A stretch of 64,000 nt of DNA from Sthenelais limicola (GCA_942159475.1 OW804097.1:111910582-111974581); one strand, 5' to 3'. Positions 21,876 to 33,649 are shown, numbered from the stretch's first letter. Translations and numbers: made by a program. The notes: a model not told the origin generated them from the letters alone.

Positions 21876-22198
21876 CACGTGGTCTCACTACGTACCCATT
21901 TATACACAACACTTGAGACACGTGCGGTAAAGTACTGCAATCCAGAACTACCGTATTCTCAAGCAAGAGTTTATTGGAGGCCAGGAATATGGATAACCCC
22001 CAGTATAAACAAAACCAAGCGTTACAAGTTATAAATCTTGCCAATAATTTGCCCAGCGGCCATCGGGGGTGGTCTATCTTCCGTACGTCCCATGCGAAGT
22101 TGCTGCCAACAGCCAATAGCGGCCCGCCAAGCTTAGCACGTGACGCAGCCAGCCAATAGCCGCCCGCCAAGCTTAGCACGTGACCAGGCGACCACGTG
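21876..22198. promoter_or_regulatory. candidate promoter: five CACGTG, two CCAAT
   Basis: CACGTG E-boxes occur at 21876, 21919, 22137, 22177 and 22193. CCAAT boxes are at 22113-22117 and 22153-22157, and GC-box-like GGCCCGCC or CGCCCGCC follows each. This combination is known in animal promoters (NF-Y on CCAAT, bHLH-zip factors on CACGTG). GTGAC after the last three E-boxes recalls the MITF/TFE type. The direction of transcription is not determined. On the plus strand CCGGAG|GTAATT at ~22256-22267 could be a first-exon donor (weak). Confidence 0.5.
22111..22190. repeat. 40-bp tandem repeat with CCAAT, GC box and E-box
   Basis: Two near-identical 40-bp units (22111-22150 and 22151-22190), each with AGCCAATAGC, CCGCCAAGCTTAGCACGTGA. 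The duplication doubles every putative factor site. Confidence 0.85.
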
Positions 22199-22534
22199 AC
22201 CCCAGCGGAAGTGAACCCTGACCTCGCACTATTGCCTGAGCTCTTGGGTTTCAAAGCCGGAGGTAATTGAAGAATGTAATAAAGAAAAGGAGAATCGCAA
22301 CAATTTGTTCTTGCGCCAAGTTGTGTAAGAAAGCTAGCGAACTGTCACACTATAAATCATTTGCTATTACTTGACAGATGGAAGAGCAATTTGTTAGAGA
22401 CCATATGACTTTTAGAATTGCTCTTGAAGTGGCATCGCTTGGAAAATGCATCTGTTGAAAACGTTGGTTGTTTTCCTTGCCTCGTAACTTTTCTTTGCAC
22501 GCGAATTGTGCTTTTCACAGATTCCAAGTGCTTG

Positions 22535-22557
22535 TAAGATAAGATAAGATAAGATAC
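22535..22557. repeat. (AGATA)n microsatellite
   Basis: Four tandem AGATA units ending in GATAC, followed by a T-run. This could be the tail of an old retroposon, but nothing upstream supports it. Confidence 0.7.
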
Positions 22558-24529
22558 TTTTTTATTTGTCAAAGGATGCAAAGTAGTTAAGACATCACAC
22601 AAAGGTTGTGGACATGGAGTGTTTCCGGGCCATGCATACATACAGTATATGTAAGTAGGTATGGTCCTTTGAAGATTTAAAATCGTTCTTTCAATCATTA
22701 ATTTAATTCAAAACCCTCACCTCCCTTTTTCAAAGCCTTTCGTGATGGATATATACACTTTTAAGACTACCCCATCGATCATTTCAATTGGAAAGGATCT
22801 GGTGCGACAGTCAAATTGAAACCCTGATACCCAAACCTGTTGGTGAATTTTTCAATCGGGGAATTGAATAACCCTGGGTGTATAAATAAATTCGGGGTTT
22901 GAATATAATACACTAGCTGTGGTATTTAAAAGGAGACATGACTTTTTCACAATTATTTAGTTTTTCAAATATTCCCAAGCCTTATGTTCATATTCATACA
23001 GGTTATACGTTGTATTAAAGAAGGTTCTTGATTAATTGGTACTTGATTTGTGATAATATGTAGTGTTGGTATAAAGATTTCGATAAGGAATAAATACCTG
23101 TTCATGAAATAATGATTTACAGGTGTGTTCAACAGAGTTATTACGACTATAGATGCATGTCGCATCTGGTGGAGGTATATTTTAAGGGCATCCAAGGAAC
23201 AGGATTTAACTTTTTAGTGATACTTGAAGAAAGACATTTCTCTAATGACAAAAATGAAATATATACGGGGTATTGAAAACTTGCTCAAGTTACTTGTGTA
23301 TCTAAAGACACAATAGAACGACTGTAGATTAATTGTAGTGAAATACAATAACATTTAGAATTACATCAGATTATGTTGCGAAAATGCATGTTACTTTTGT
23401 AAAACATTACCCGAATAAACATTTTCAAATTCAAGAACTAGACATGATGTCAATGTAAATCCCTTATAGATGTCATTTCAAGCTAACACTCGATTCCTTT
23501 ACATGGGTTACCGGGTGGGTTTGTATAGGTATTATAGAAGTTCATTATGAAGAATGGGTGTAGATGGTTAGAGTGAAGGGCCTTAGTGATTGATAGCCTG
23601 TCGGTCTCACAGTTTAACTAATATCTAAAGCTGTACGCCCCAAGAAGTGTCGTATCTAAAGAATTTATAATATGAATAATGATTGAACATTATAGGATTT
23701 TACTAATATCTTTTAATTTGTGTATTATAACCATTAATGGATACATGCTGGAGTGGAAATTATTAATTACGTAGTCATTGTTTCTATAGATTTTTTCTCT
23801 AGTTTCAATGGGGGCATCAGCTCTAACTGAGAATAAAAAAATGTTTTGCCTGAATAAAAATCATTAAATGCAATAATGCGATCTAAAAAACCTTGTACAT
23901 AATTCTCTGATGTATGTGTTTAAATTTGAAGGATAAGTAATCCTGTACACGTATTCAACCGTTGCGATACAAAAAAATCAAAGTTATTGAACAATCAACT
24001 CCTAATGGCAGGGATGTATACAAACCCTTCAACATTTCAAATAAAGAGAAAAGAAACCTCATCCGCCCCTCATCAATCGATCGCCCCACCCATCACCAAT
24101 CACCCATGAACCATATATAGTGGTTTATGTCTAATTAATGTGTAGCCAAGTCAGCTGAAGAGAGGGATTCTTGACGCTGAAAATTGTTAGAGTCATCTTT
24201 TATAAGTTCATTTAATCGTAGGTGTCTGAACATTAAAGAAATGTCTATTATTAAAACTAAGTAATGGAAGCTATTTTGTGTCAGAATTCACTGAGAATAG
24301 CATCAACACAAGATCATGTATTATGATTGTCTTTGAATATAAAAACAAATCAATCGACCCGGCTGTTGATTTAAAAGGGATAGATATGTGCACAGGGAAT
24401 TAATAAGATTCTTCAATGATTTATTGACTTGGTATTTTGACTTCTATATATTCTGATAACCACTTTGTTGGTTAAAACACTTTTCTCGAGATCCATGGGA
24501 CCATTCCATATAGTTTATAGTATTCCCTA
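22558..24529. other. long single-copy-looking, very A+T-rich stretch
   Basis: About 2 kb with no recognised repeat, gene or control site. The short open frames are all under 80 codons. Confidence 0.45.
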
Positions 24530-24707
24530 CAGTAGTCTAGGGTAAGAGTTGAGAGAGTTCCTCCAAACTGAGGGAAGGCCTCTTGCTCCAAACCCCAAAA
24601 TGCTATTAGAATGTCATTAGGAGGCCTACTCCAGTGCCAGGAAAGACATTAACGCAGTAGGCGTCCTATCATTCTTATCTGATCTGAGAGGCTGTGACCC
24701 TGTTTAG
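24530..24707 (+). mobile_element. Fam-A2 MITE
   Basis: Left end CAGTAGTCTAGGGTAAGAG. The inner arms AGGAGGCCTACTCC and GCAGTAGGCGTCC are present. The right end is worn (GTGACCCTGTTTAGG), and ~15 bp (ACTGACATACC) is missing. Confidence 0.82.
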
Positions 24708-26065
24708 GCTTTTTTGTGGTAGCAATATTATTCCCCCGCAACCCACGAGTTGCCTCGAGAAAATCATAATTTTAATTCACCTTACTGCCTAACGGGTAAG
24801 CCTTTCAAAATTCTAAAATTTTTCTTCCCTCGTTGTTTCCATCTATAATGTTCCACACCTATAATCAGCCCTTTATGTCGTGAGGTCATACCCAAGGCTA
24901 ACCTGCAGCAGCATTGAAATCCCTCCCCTCTGCACGAGACCACTACAGTCTGCAGGAACATATGGTTCCGGACATTTCCCCTAAGAGATAAAACGTGCAA
25001 CTACTCGCTTCCATTGAAAAAGGTCAAATCATTCTGTTACTGAAATGAAAGTAGATAGTGTTACCCTGTGAATGATGCCTCCCATACTCGGGTGTGAGGT
25101 GAGGAAGGAGACATATATATGAAAGCATAGAGAGTGAATTGACTAAGGATATGAATCAAATGGCCACATTTCCAAAGGGAAATGTCAACATTTATCGCAT
25201 ATATATTTCTCATAATATAAGTTTACATTATTTACGAGTTACAGGGCTGTTATCTCCCCCCCCCCTTAGGGCTGTTATCTTAATCATTTCAATGATTTAA
25301 TTTTAGCATTTGCAAAAATCATATTATTTCTTGTACAGTGAGTTAAATGTAATATTAAGCAAATGGAAGCCAGTTAATAAAAATCATGAATGAAATAAAG
25401 AAATGTCTAAATCTTAGGTAAGAAAAGAAGAGAAAAAAAGTAAAGATTGCGAAGCGAAATGGCTGATAAAGTTTAGAAGATGGGTTTCAGGAGGGACGGA
25501 ACTGGCTTTTATATAAGGGTCGCATTTTGGAATTCAAAGTGCACGTGTTCCTTATAGATTAATACATCGACAGATGCTAAACCAAAGACAATAGATTATT
25601 TCCTATAAAAACTGCCTGTGTCTGACTAGTGGTGTTTTTATTACATAAGAATGTCTGTATATTGTGTTAATTCATACATCAAACATCAACTGCAATGGCC
25701 TTACCAGTTCTTGAATTGTGTGTGGATTTGGTATTGCCATTCTTGGATGCAGGCCGGTCGAGATTCATTCATGAGAGGACATAGCTTGTTTCTCCTATAT
25801 CTAGTCTGTTGACTTTATCTATTAGTAAATTGAGTATTAGAGCAGGCTTTATACATTCTAGGAGATGGTCTCTTGTTCTGCAACACCCCTTTTAGGATCT
25901 ATAACGACAGGGGAAAGTTAAAACATCTTTCGAATCTTGGCCGTAAAAGAAATATAAAAAAATCGTTTAGAGAAAATATCCAATAATTATATAAAAGAAA
26001 TATTCAGAAATGATCGGAAGAGACTTTGGATTTTTGGAGACTCATCAATATTTAAGCCTTCCAAT
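24708..26065. other. single-copy-looking stretch
   Basis: No dispersed repeat. GGGCTGTTATCT occurs twice (25243-25254 and 25269-25280) around a C-run. No gene recognised. Confidence 0.4.
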
Positions 26066-26244
26066 TTCCAGCCCAGAGTTGACAAGGGTCCCTCCAAACT
26101 GTGGTAAAGCCTCTTGGTCAAAACCATAAAATGTCATAGGACGCCTATACTCCAGAGCCATGATAGCCATTAGCGCAGTAGGCGTCCAATCAATGACATA
26201 CCATTCTTATCTGATCTGAGAGGCTCTGAGTGAGCCTATACTAT
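26066..26244 (+). mobile_element. Fam-A2 MITE, diverged
   Basis: Left end degraded (starts near CCCAGAGTTGACAAG). The body matches A2, including GCAGTAGGCGTCCAATCA. The right end has a small duplication, CTCTGAGTGAGCCTATACTA. Confidence 0.8.
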
Positions 26245-27616
26245 TAGAATGAAATGCATTTTAAACAAGATATAAGTTTATTAAGTTAATCAATCATTTA
26301 ATGAACTATTTTTCTGTTTAACTTTATAATCAGTTTAAGTTAATGTATATATTGTGCGTTTCCAAAGGAAACGAATTCTACAGTCAACTATTTGTGCGCA
26401 ATGGCTAGATTATGAATATCAGACGTACTGTAATCTGAAATGCCTCGAATGTCTGTATTAGAAGAACACAGGAGTGGAAGTAAAATTCAGTTTATTAACA
26501 ACTAGGAAAGTTGCACGCTCCCTGTTTACAAAGGCAGTTGGATAAACATGAAAGTACAATGCAAGGGAATTAGACATAAGACATCAAACAACATATTGTA
26601 ATCTAATAATACACAATTGTCTTTTAGTCTTTGCAATTCCGAGCTTGTCTGTCTCCAAGACTTGAAACCCAGAAATCCCAAAGGGTGTAGTAGGTGTAGA
26701 TCACTCAGATTCAGTCATGGGTGGTCCTCTCTAAATGGGTTCCTCTCAAAACCTATACAGTGGCCTTAAGTGGCAACTTGTCAATCAAAACAAGATAGCC
26801 AATAGAATACTACAAATGTCAACCAATAGGATGTCACACTGGCCTTCAGGGATTTACTGCAGAGATGGTAGAAGGTTGTCAATCAAGCAGTCCTTGCATA
26901 AGTGCAAAGTTAGTAGTGTTGGCGTGAATTACATCACACAGAGATGGGCATCCAGATATCCTCCCAGATAAGTGTCCACACTCCTCACACCAATCCTCAA
27001 CCAACACCTCAAAATGTATCACATGAACTTGCTACTCAGGATGAGTATCTTTTAAAAAATACCGTAGAATGTAAAAACAAAAGATGCGGGAATGATTGGA
27101 AGAGGGTTTGGAGTTTCGGAAACCCATCAATGAGCCTTCAACAATTTGTACATGTATTTCTAAGAGTGTATGACTGGTCTTCTTCTGTCAGCATGTTGGT
27201 ACACATTGCACAAACAGACATACGCTTACGCCCCGAACCCTTTCATGACAGTGACAGCGAGGTATACGTTATTAGGGTGTTGGATGTGGCGCATACATTC
27301 CACCCTTTTACCCTCTGGTGCCTAGTTTGGGGCCTCAGGGGCAAATTTAGGGGAGGGTGTGGTGCCAACCCTGTCAAAGACGACTGGGGTATTGTGCGAC
27401 ATCCTATGTAAATTACTGTCACAAAATGATTCGGTAAATCAGAACAGAATCATTATGTCCCACTTTGATCAACGCATCCATTCGAATGATTGGAGTAATG
27501 ATTTGGAAACGATTTCGCCATTATTAAACCCCTACAGGAATTTTCCGTTGAGTTTAGCTGTTATGGCCATAATAGGGGAGTATTGTGAGATGGGATGCAG
27601 ATCAGTATAAGCCTAT
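26245..27616. other. single-copy-looking stretch with a 155-codon frame
   Basis: Holds the longest ATG-started frame of the window (26944-27411, plus strand). Its protein shows no signal peptide, membrane segment, repeat or motif I know, and no splice or poly(A) structure frames it. I treat it as chance. Confidence 0.35.
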
Positions 27617-27745
27617 AGTCTGGCCGAAAAGTAGTTGTAACGTGATTCCTTAGATCCTTTAAGAAGAGGGAAACTTGGGGGACTTTTGACTTTCATTTAT
27701 GACAAGGACCTGTCTATCCTTTGGCCAGTATAACCACCTCTATAT
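27617..27745 (+). mobile_element. Fam-I element, left third only
   Basis: AGTCTGGCCGAAAAGTAGTT, then ACGTGATTCCTTAG and ATTTATGACAAGGACCTGTC match the left part of 14353-14732. The right end is missing. Confidence 0.8.
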
Positions 27746-27960
27746 CAGCACGGTGTGCTCTACATGGTTTAGATATAGCCATCCATTTTTTAATTTAGTT
27801 GTATGTCTTTTGTGCAAAATGTCATAGAATTTAGTTTAAAAATGGCCGGATTCTGACAATAAGCATATAATTTGTCAATACATCTCTAGCTGACTCGTAA
27901 TCATATAAGCTATAAATTACTTATTTCTAACGGGCCAAAATCCAAATTGATTGATCAGTG

Positions 27961-28226
27961 CATCAGATCATCATAAAACGTATAATCGGCAGGTCTACAT
28001 GTCTATTAAATTATGCTAAATTAGGTTGAGAAATCACACATAATTATAGCAACGAGAGACCGTGGGGCTATAGGATCGTTGATACCCGGTATATCTGAAT
28101 ACATTTGATATTGCGTTGATTCAAATGTGGAACTGTATTTTGAAAGTCATTAATTTATTTTTTGTCTTAAATCTGGATTAGTTGAGAGGATTAGTGAAGG
28201 CGAATCGTCTGGCGATTTCACCATAA
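27961..28226 (+). mobile_element. Fam-B MITE, diverged
   Basis: CATCAGATCATCATAAAACG aligns with the left end. The right end is the alternative type, TCTGGCGATTTCACCA. An extra ~25 bp (GCAACGAGAGACCGTGGGGC) lies in the middle. Confidence 0.75.
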
Positions 28227-28246
28227 TATGAATAACGTGCCTATGT

Positions 28247-28354
28247 CAGTCCACCCTCTGATCAGATAAGAATGTTATGTCAGTGATTGGACGCCTACTT
28301 GAAGTGTCTTCGCTAATTGGTTTCCTAGCCTAGGACTAGGCGTTCTATGGGATC
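28247..28354 (-). mobile_element. Fam-A1a, half element
   Basis: From CAGTCCACCCTCTGATCAG to TAGGCGTTCTATGGGAT, then the match stops. An extra GAAGTGTCTT lies inside. Confidence 0.75.
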
Positions 28355-28450
28355 TATGCGTTCTTGGAGTATACCCCATCCATACTTGGACTCGTTCAGG
28401 GCATTTATAAATCCTGATCCCAATTGACATGTAAAATCACCAATCTTCAC

Positions 28451-28516
28451 CCAAGTGACCTTGTCGGGTCACTAAGGTCACAATGTCATCGGGGGTGAGT
28501 TCCAGGGTCACGTGAC
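28451..28516. promoter_or_regulatory. candidate enhancer: DR3 nuclear-receptor repeat plus GTCACGTGAC
   Basis: GGGTCA (28466-28471), three bases, AGGTCA (28475-28480) is an exact DR3-type direct repeat of the kind bound by VDR/RXR-class receptors. The perfect palindrome GTCACGTGAC lies at 28507-28516, the core bound by MITF/TFE-class bHLH-zip proteins. The sites are visible. Function is inference. Confidence 0.4.
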
Positions 28517-28803
28517 TAGCGTACTCAGCAAATATTGTGGGCCTAGGCGAGAACAGGGAGTGAGATAGGACACTTGTAGCAACGACCAGTTGAAACTGGT
28601 TTTACAGTTAGTGATTCTAGTGATTAGAAGCATTTATTTCTTGTGAAACATTCATAAAATGTTTACATGTATTTGCGGTTGACATCACGCAGAATATGGG
28701 GAAGCAGGCCTAGAATTTACTTGTTCATGGGAGGTTAAGATAATAAGGTTGTTTTGTAATAAGAATGATGTCAAGAGGGTAGAGGTCGAGAGATGTCAAT
28801 TTT

Positions 28804-28948
28804 CACTCTAGGTCCAAACCCTTAGATCAGATAAGAATGGTATGTCAGCCTACCTCACTAAACGATTTCCTGGTTTTGTTTTAATGGAATTATAATGACA
28901 CTTTGCGGTTTGAAGCGAGAGGCTTCCCCTTTGTTTGGGCCTGGACTG
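28804..28948 (-). mobile_element. Fam-A1b MITE, internally deleted
   Basis: CACTCTAGGTCC to GGGCCTGGACTG, with TTTT on both sides (28800-28803 and 28949-28952). About 60 bp lost internally. Confidence 0.88.
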
Positions 28949-29056
28949 TTTTGGTCAAATGACTCTTTTACAGTTTTAGATACGGTGCAAAGGAACTGAA
29001 CAAAAAGTAGAAAATATTTAGTTCTTGACCGACGTTAACTGAGATTGCATCTTTAA
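28949..29056 (+). mobile_element. Fam-E right half
   Basis: TTTTGGTCAAATGACTC, AACAAAAAGTAGAAAAT and TTGACCGACGTTAACTGAGA match the right half of 51597-51970. It ends in the family terminus GAGATTGCATCTTTAAG and abuts the Fam-A1b insertion. Confidence 0.8.
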
Positions 29057-29074
29057 GTATAGGTGTCTATATCT

Positions 29075-29279
29075 CAGTCTGGGCTCACAGCCTCTCAGAT
29101 CAGATAAGAATGGTATGTCAGTGATTGGACGCCTACGGCGCTAATGTCTTTTCCGGGCCAGAAGTAGGCATCCTAATGGGATTATAATGGCATTTTCCAA
29201 ATGGGATTATAATGGCATTTTGCGGTATGGAGCGAGAGGCTTTTCCTCAGTTTCCCTCAGTTTACAGGGACAAGACTAT
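29075..29279 (-). mobile_element. Fam-A2 MITE with 24-bp internal duplication
   Basis: CAGTCTGGGCTC start. AATGGGATTATAATGGCATT occurs twice in tandem near 29176-29220. The right end is lost after GGGACAAGACTAT. Confidence 0.85.
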
Positions 29280-29343
29280 ATGAAAACTGTGTTGATGCTA
29301 AACTGCAAGCATTCACTGCAGTATTGGTGCTCTTCATGCGTAT

Positions 29344-29584
29344 ATATGGGTCAGATTTTCAGAAAATGTACAATCTACAGTTCTACATATCTCTCAAATT
29401 CTGCTAAATTAGAGTGAAAAATGATAAATACTGAGAATATCTGAGTGTGTTCTGTATTGTATTCATTCAATAAATCTGTCTGGTTATGTTGAATTGTATT
29501 TTGAACCTGATTTTTGTCTGAAATTTGGGTTATTTGAGGGGATTGGTGAAGGTCAATTGTACATTTTCTAAAAAATTTACCCAC
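29344..29584 (+). mobile_element. Fam-B MITE
   Basis: TATGGGTCAGATTTTCAG to TCTAAAAAATTTACCCACA. Full-length, with a worn right terminus. Confidence 0.88.
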
Positions 29585-30190
29585 ATGTACCCAGGGGTGC
29601 ATGGGTGCAATCCCGCTATTTAGAGTAAGAACGAGGCTAGAGAGCATGACTGCACTGACCCCTAGCGTGGTCAGTTGTCACTGTTGGTTTATTATCGCTC
29701 ACAATATTTATGCTGGATTGGCGGATAGAATAAACTGTGTGCTAGCAACACAGGCTCACAGCTACAAAAGGTTCCCATGACAACATGACAACAACAATAT
29801 CCTGTTGCCAGATTTATACTTTATTATCACATATAGGTCAATGGCATAATGGTATTTCCAGTTTGGCGATAGCTGTCTGAAGAATATAATATTTAAACAA
29901 ATTGATAATTGGCTATTTTTATTATTATTCTATAAACTGTCACATTGGGATGCCACTCTTTTCGGTTATGGCGGGTAAGGGGTCTTGATTCTCTTATCTT
30001 TATGAGTTAATATATTAGTAATGAAGTACATACATGCAGATGAGATAACTGAATTACAATTACACAGGTACCGTTTACTGTCATTAATGAACATGTTTAA
30101 ATGGGTCAGCCAGCTTTCGCTGTCAAAGTATTTGTACATGCCTGAAATTGGACACGTTTTCTCTGGGAATTTCAACATGAATAGATTCTA
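29585..30190. other. single-copy-looking stretch
   Basis: No repeat match. Overlapping short frames on both strands at 29966-30278 are not credible genes. Confidence 0.35.
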
Positions 30191-30363
30191 CAGTCTAAGC
30201 TCAAAGCCTCTCAGATCAGATAAGAATGTCAGTGATTGGACGCCTATCCCGCTTATGACTTTCCTAGCCCTGGAGTAGGCCTCTTAATGTGATTTTGATG
30301 GAAATTTGTGGTTTAGAGCGAGAAGTTAAGCTGTCCCTCTCTGTCAACTCTGAGCCTAGACTG
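30191..30363 (-). mobile_element. Fam-A2 MITE
   Basis: CAGTCTAAGCTC to GAGCCTAGACTG. Flanks TCTA and TATA match at three of four positions. The internal hairpin arms are partly eroded. Confidence 0.88.
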
Positions 30364-30425
30364 TATACTTTCTCATCATCCTACCCAGATAAAGGTTTAT
30401 CATACTTCTGGTTCATACTAAGGTA

Positions 30426-30629
30426 CATTCTAGGTCCAAACCCTCCGATCAGATGAATATGGTATCTCAGTGGTTGGACGCCTACTTCGCTAATCGCTTT
30501 TTTCGCCTAGGACTAGGCGTTTATAAAGACATTTTACTGCCTTAATGGACTTATAATGGCACTTCGCGGTTTGAGGCGAGAGGCTTTCCCTTTCTTTGAA
30601 GGGACTCTCTCACCTTTGGGCCTAGACTG
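30426..30629 (-). mobile_element. Fam-A1a MITE
   Basis: CATTCTAGGTCC to GGGCCTAGACTG, 62 bp after the previous Fam-A copy and in the same orientation. Confidence 0.9.
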
Positions 30630-31419
30630 CTAGTCTGAGGTGATCTGGTGAATATGTTTCATATCTTTCTGGCTCACCAGACCGGAATCAATGCCCCTGG
30701 TGTAGGTATATAAATACCACAGCTCCCTTCTGATAAGCTGCTTGTAGGAGGTGCTCAGACCTCAGATCGAGTTGCTCTTTTTGGAATACTAAGGGTTTTC
30801 ATTGCATGCCTTATTGTGGGTTACTAAGCAAGGGATCTTAACCACTCTTTAATTGAAAAACCACTGCAGCAAGAGGCCCTATCCCTGTAGCACTGATTTG
30901 ATGCAATTGTAGGGTTTGTATCAGATAGTATTAGACGATGATACCCTTTCATGTGATATAAAAACAGGAGGAAATCCTGTGATACATCAAGATACATTGT
31001 ACGATATATAAGATGTGTCATAACGTATCTAGAGTGATTTACGCATAGTGCGTATTTCACTAGTGATTTACGTGGGGTTGTCATGGCAACCAATCTGGTT
31101 TTTTTTTTACTAAGATTACCGGTAAAAATTCAAATTTATGACTCGATTTTTTTCTATTTTCAAGATTGAAAGCATGTATAATAAATGTGTATAACCAAAC
31201 CTGTATATATAGACTATCGTAAATGTAAGATACTTCTTAAGAACAGTATTAAATTCAAGATTTCTCATAAAAAACATAATATTCAGGTGTTTAGGACCTA
31301 CTTTGCACAATGAATACTCCAGTTGCACAAAACATGTTTCTTTCGGTTCAGGGGTCCATGTAGAAGGGAGAGACGTTTCTGTGAGAGGGTGGTCTTTTTG
31401 TATAGCATACAATACAAAA
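30630..31419. other. single-copy-looking stretch
   Basis: No clear repeat. GTACGATATATAAGATGTGTC near 31000 weakly resembles the inverse of a Fam-O segment. No gene. Confidence 0.35.
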
Positions 31420-31660
31420 TATGGGTCGGATTTTCAGAAAATGTACAATTGGCAGCTCTACATATTTAGAAAACTCTCCTAAATTAGGCTGAAAAATGCA
31501 GAATACCAGGTATATCTGAGTATATTTGGTATAGCATTGATTTAAGTATCAGTTCCGCTATTTTAAACTGCATTTTGAAATTAATTTTTGTCTTAAATGT
31601 GGGTTATTTGAGAGGATTGGTGAAGGTGAATTGTACATTTTCTGAACATCTGACCCATAT
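31420..31660 (+). mobile_element. Fam-B MITE
   Basis: TATGGGTCGGATTTTCAG to TCTGAACATCTGACCCATA. One of the best preserved full copies, with a TA target. Confidence 0.92.
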
Positions 31661-31843
31661 CATTCATGGCCTTCCTCCCGGGAATAAACTCCACCACAGT
31701 AGTTCCACGCTATGCGTGTTTGTGGTATAACCCTGGAGGAGTCACATTCTGACCTTCTTGTGAGGAGAGTGATCAGTTTCGGAGGAGAGCGCCTGGCACA
31801 GGTGTCATTCCACTATACCTCACACAAAGTTGCCATTACAATA

Positions 31844-32415
31844 TGTGATGTGTTACAGAAAAATGAGTCATAAATCGCAAAAAAAAATCATATTTTTAAG
31901 TGGGTTAACGACAAGACATCCTTGTAGGAATGTTCATATACTCTAAACGTATTTATTTTCGCGGAGATCAATTTTCGCGCACTAAGTACTTTGACACCTT
32001 TTCGCGCGGACTTAAATTCGCGCAGCAAGGAAGTCTGACTCCTTGTTTATGCATTAACTTTTCGCTGAAATAGCGAAAATAAATACTGCGCGAACATTAA
32101 TACGTTTACAGTATTTTGTGATATCTACAGCGCCCTAAGTTATATAAATTTATGTACCAGATTTCAAGACAGTGTATGCAATTTATCCTTGCCTTTCTAA
32201 GGTCATCCTATGGAGTATACTTAGGTACTTGACTTTGCTAGTAGAAATGTAATTGACCACCCAGAAATGGTACAAACCTTTTTTTTTCAAACATTTCAAA
32301 ATCAAACATAGAATTTAGAAATACTTCTCAGATTTCTTAAATGTTAACATCGTTGTAATCCACTTAATCTCATCGTTTAAAAATTGATGGTATCTTAAAT
32401 TCTTTTTCTATGATT
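31844..32415 (-). mobile_element. Fam-C element interrupted by Fam-L
   Basis: GTGATGTGTTACAGAAAAAT start. It runs to 31938, is broken by Fam-L (31939-32113), and resumes at GATATCTACAGCGCCCTAAG. The far right end (after AATTGATGGTATCTTAAA) is decayed. Confidence 0.85.
31939..32113 (+). mobile_element. Fam-L MITE inside Fam-C
   Basis: TACTCTAAACGTATTTATTT at the left and AATACGTTTACAGTA at the right are inverted ends, with TA target. It is rich in TTCGCG and CGCGAA (six or more), unlike anything else in the window. Only copy here. No coding capacity. Confidence 0.85.
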
Positions 32416-32829
32416 GGCCTTTAACTGAGAGAAAAAATGATACATACCACACAGCTTTCAGAAAGTGTGTGTGTTTGTTTGTTTATTAAGACAAAATATT
32501 ATTGTGAAAAGTAGTGAGATACAGAGACCAAAAAACGCTTCATAAGAAGTTAAATAACCAGAATCATTATGTTCAAGTAATTCAGAAACCATAGGGTGCT
32601 TCCCAACAGGTAAAAACACTTTTTACTATCTCCCTTTAGCTATAACACTATCGGAGCTGATATATTATGCCTGGAGTGCTTCTGTTGATCTTTCTGTTAT
32701 CGCCTTTGTTTATTTTCATGAAAAAAGACTTCGAGCCTTTCATGCTTGGCAGAGAGTTTGGGGCCTACAGCGTGTTCGGTGGTATATAAGTGTTTTACAC
32801 AGTTGTCACAGAATGTTCCTATAGTGCAA

Positions 32830-33066
32830 TATGGGTCAGATTTTCAGGAAATGCACAATTGGCAGCTGTACACATTTAGTAAATTCTGCTAAATTAGGCT
32901 GTAATTTGGTCAATACTAGGTAAATTCGAGTATATTCGGCATTGCATTGATTCTAGCTATCTGTTTGGTTAGGTTGAACTGTATTTTGAATTTTTTGTGT
33001 GGAATTTGAGTAATTTAAGGGGATTGGTGAAAGTGAATTGTACATTTTCTGGCGACTTCACCCATA
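32830..33066 (+). mobile_element. Fam-B MITE
   Basis: TATGGGTCAGATTTTCAG to TTCTGGCGACTTCACCCATA, the alternative right end. Full-length. Confidence 0.92.
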
Positions 33067-33497
33067 TATGATTCCACAGTGAATGGAGAAATGCTATAAT
33101 TATAGTGTCCACACTCCAAGAGAAATGACATTATTATATAGGCCTCATTTGAAATACCCTAGACTTAGTTTCGTCAAATGATTTGAAAGGGCATGTAGTC
33201 AGAATCATGGGGATATATGAAGACTAGTTAATGGAATCATGCATAGTTTAGTTTAAATGGTTTTATTCAGGAATTAACATATATTACAACATTAAAAATC
33301 ATCGCTTTTCTCAGACGATCTTGATCATAAAGGAGCAAAGAATCGTTTTTTTATTTGAATATTCCCGAACCACAAGATATTTCCCCATGGTGCAAATATA
33401 TATGAATGTGATACCTAAATGTGAAGACATTGCCACATGTGAATGCACGAACCAGATTCGTATAGTGATTCAAGGAAAAACTATGAATAGACATGCA

Positions 33498-33585
33498 GGG
33501 GCCTGTTGTGTAACTATAAGCTAAGGAAATACGTCATTTTGTGTGAATTCCTTCACCTGTTGGAAGGGAAAAAGTCTTTTCTATG
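33498..33585 (+). mobile_element. Fam-G left part
   Basis: GGGGCCTGTTGTGTAACTAT, AGCTAAGGAAA and AATTCCTTCACCTGTTGG match 43149-43235. No right end nearby. Confidence 0.65.
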
Positions 33586-33649
33586 TGAAATTGACTGAAT
33601 TGACTGAGGTGAAGCTGAGGTCATTATCATGCGTGCACAGAACTAGAAT

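Noticed and set aside
21823..22254. 143-codon minus-strand open frame
   Set aside because: Starts with TTG, not ATG, and runs through the tandem CCAAT/E-box units, so better explained as regulatory DNA read through by chance.
26944..27411. 155-codon ATG-started open frame, plus strand
   Set aside because: Longest such frame, but about one of this size is expected by chance in 64 kb of A+T-rich DNA. No motif, no membrane or signal features, no splice or poly(A) context.
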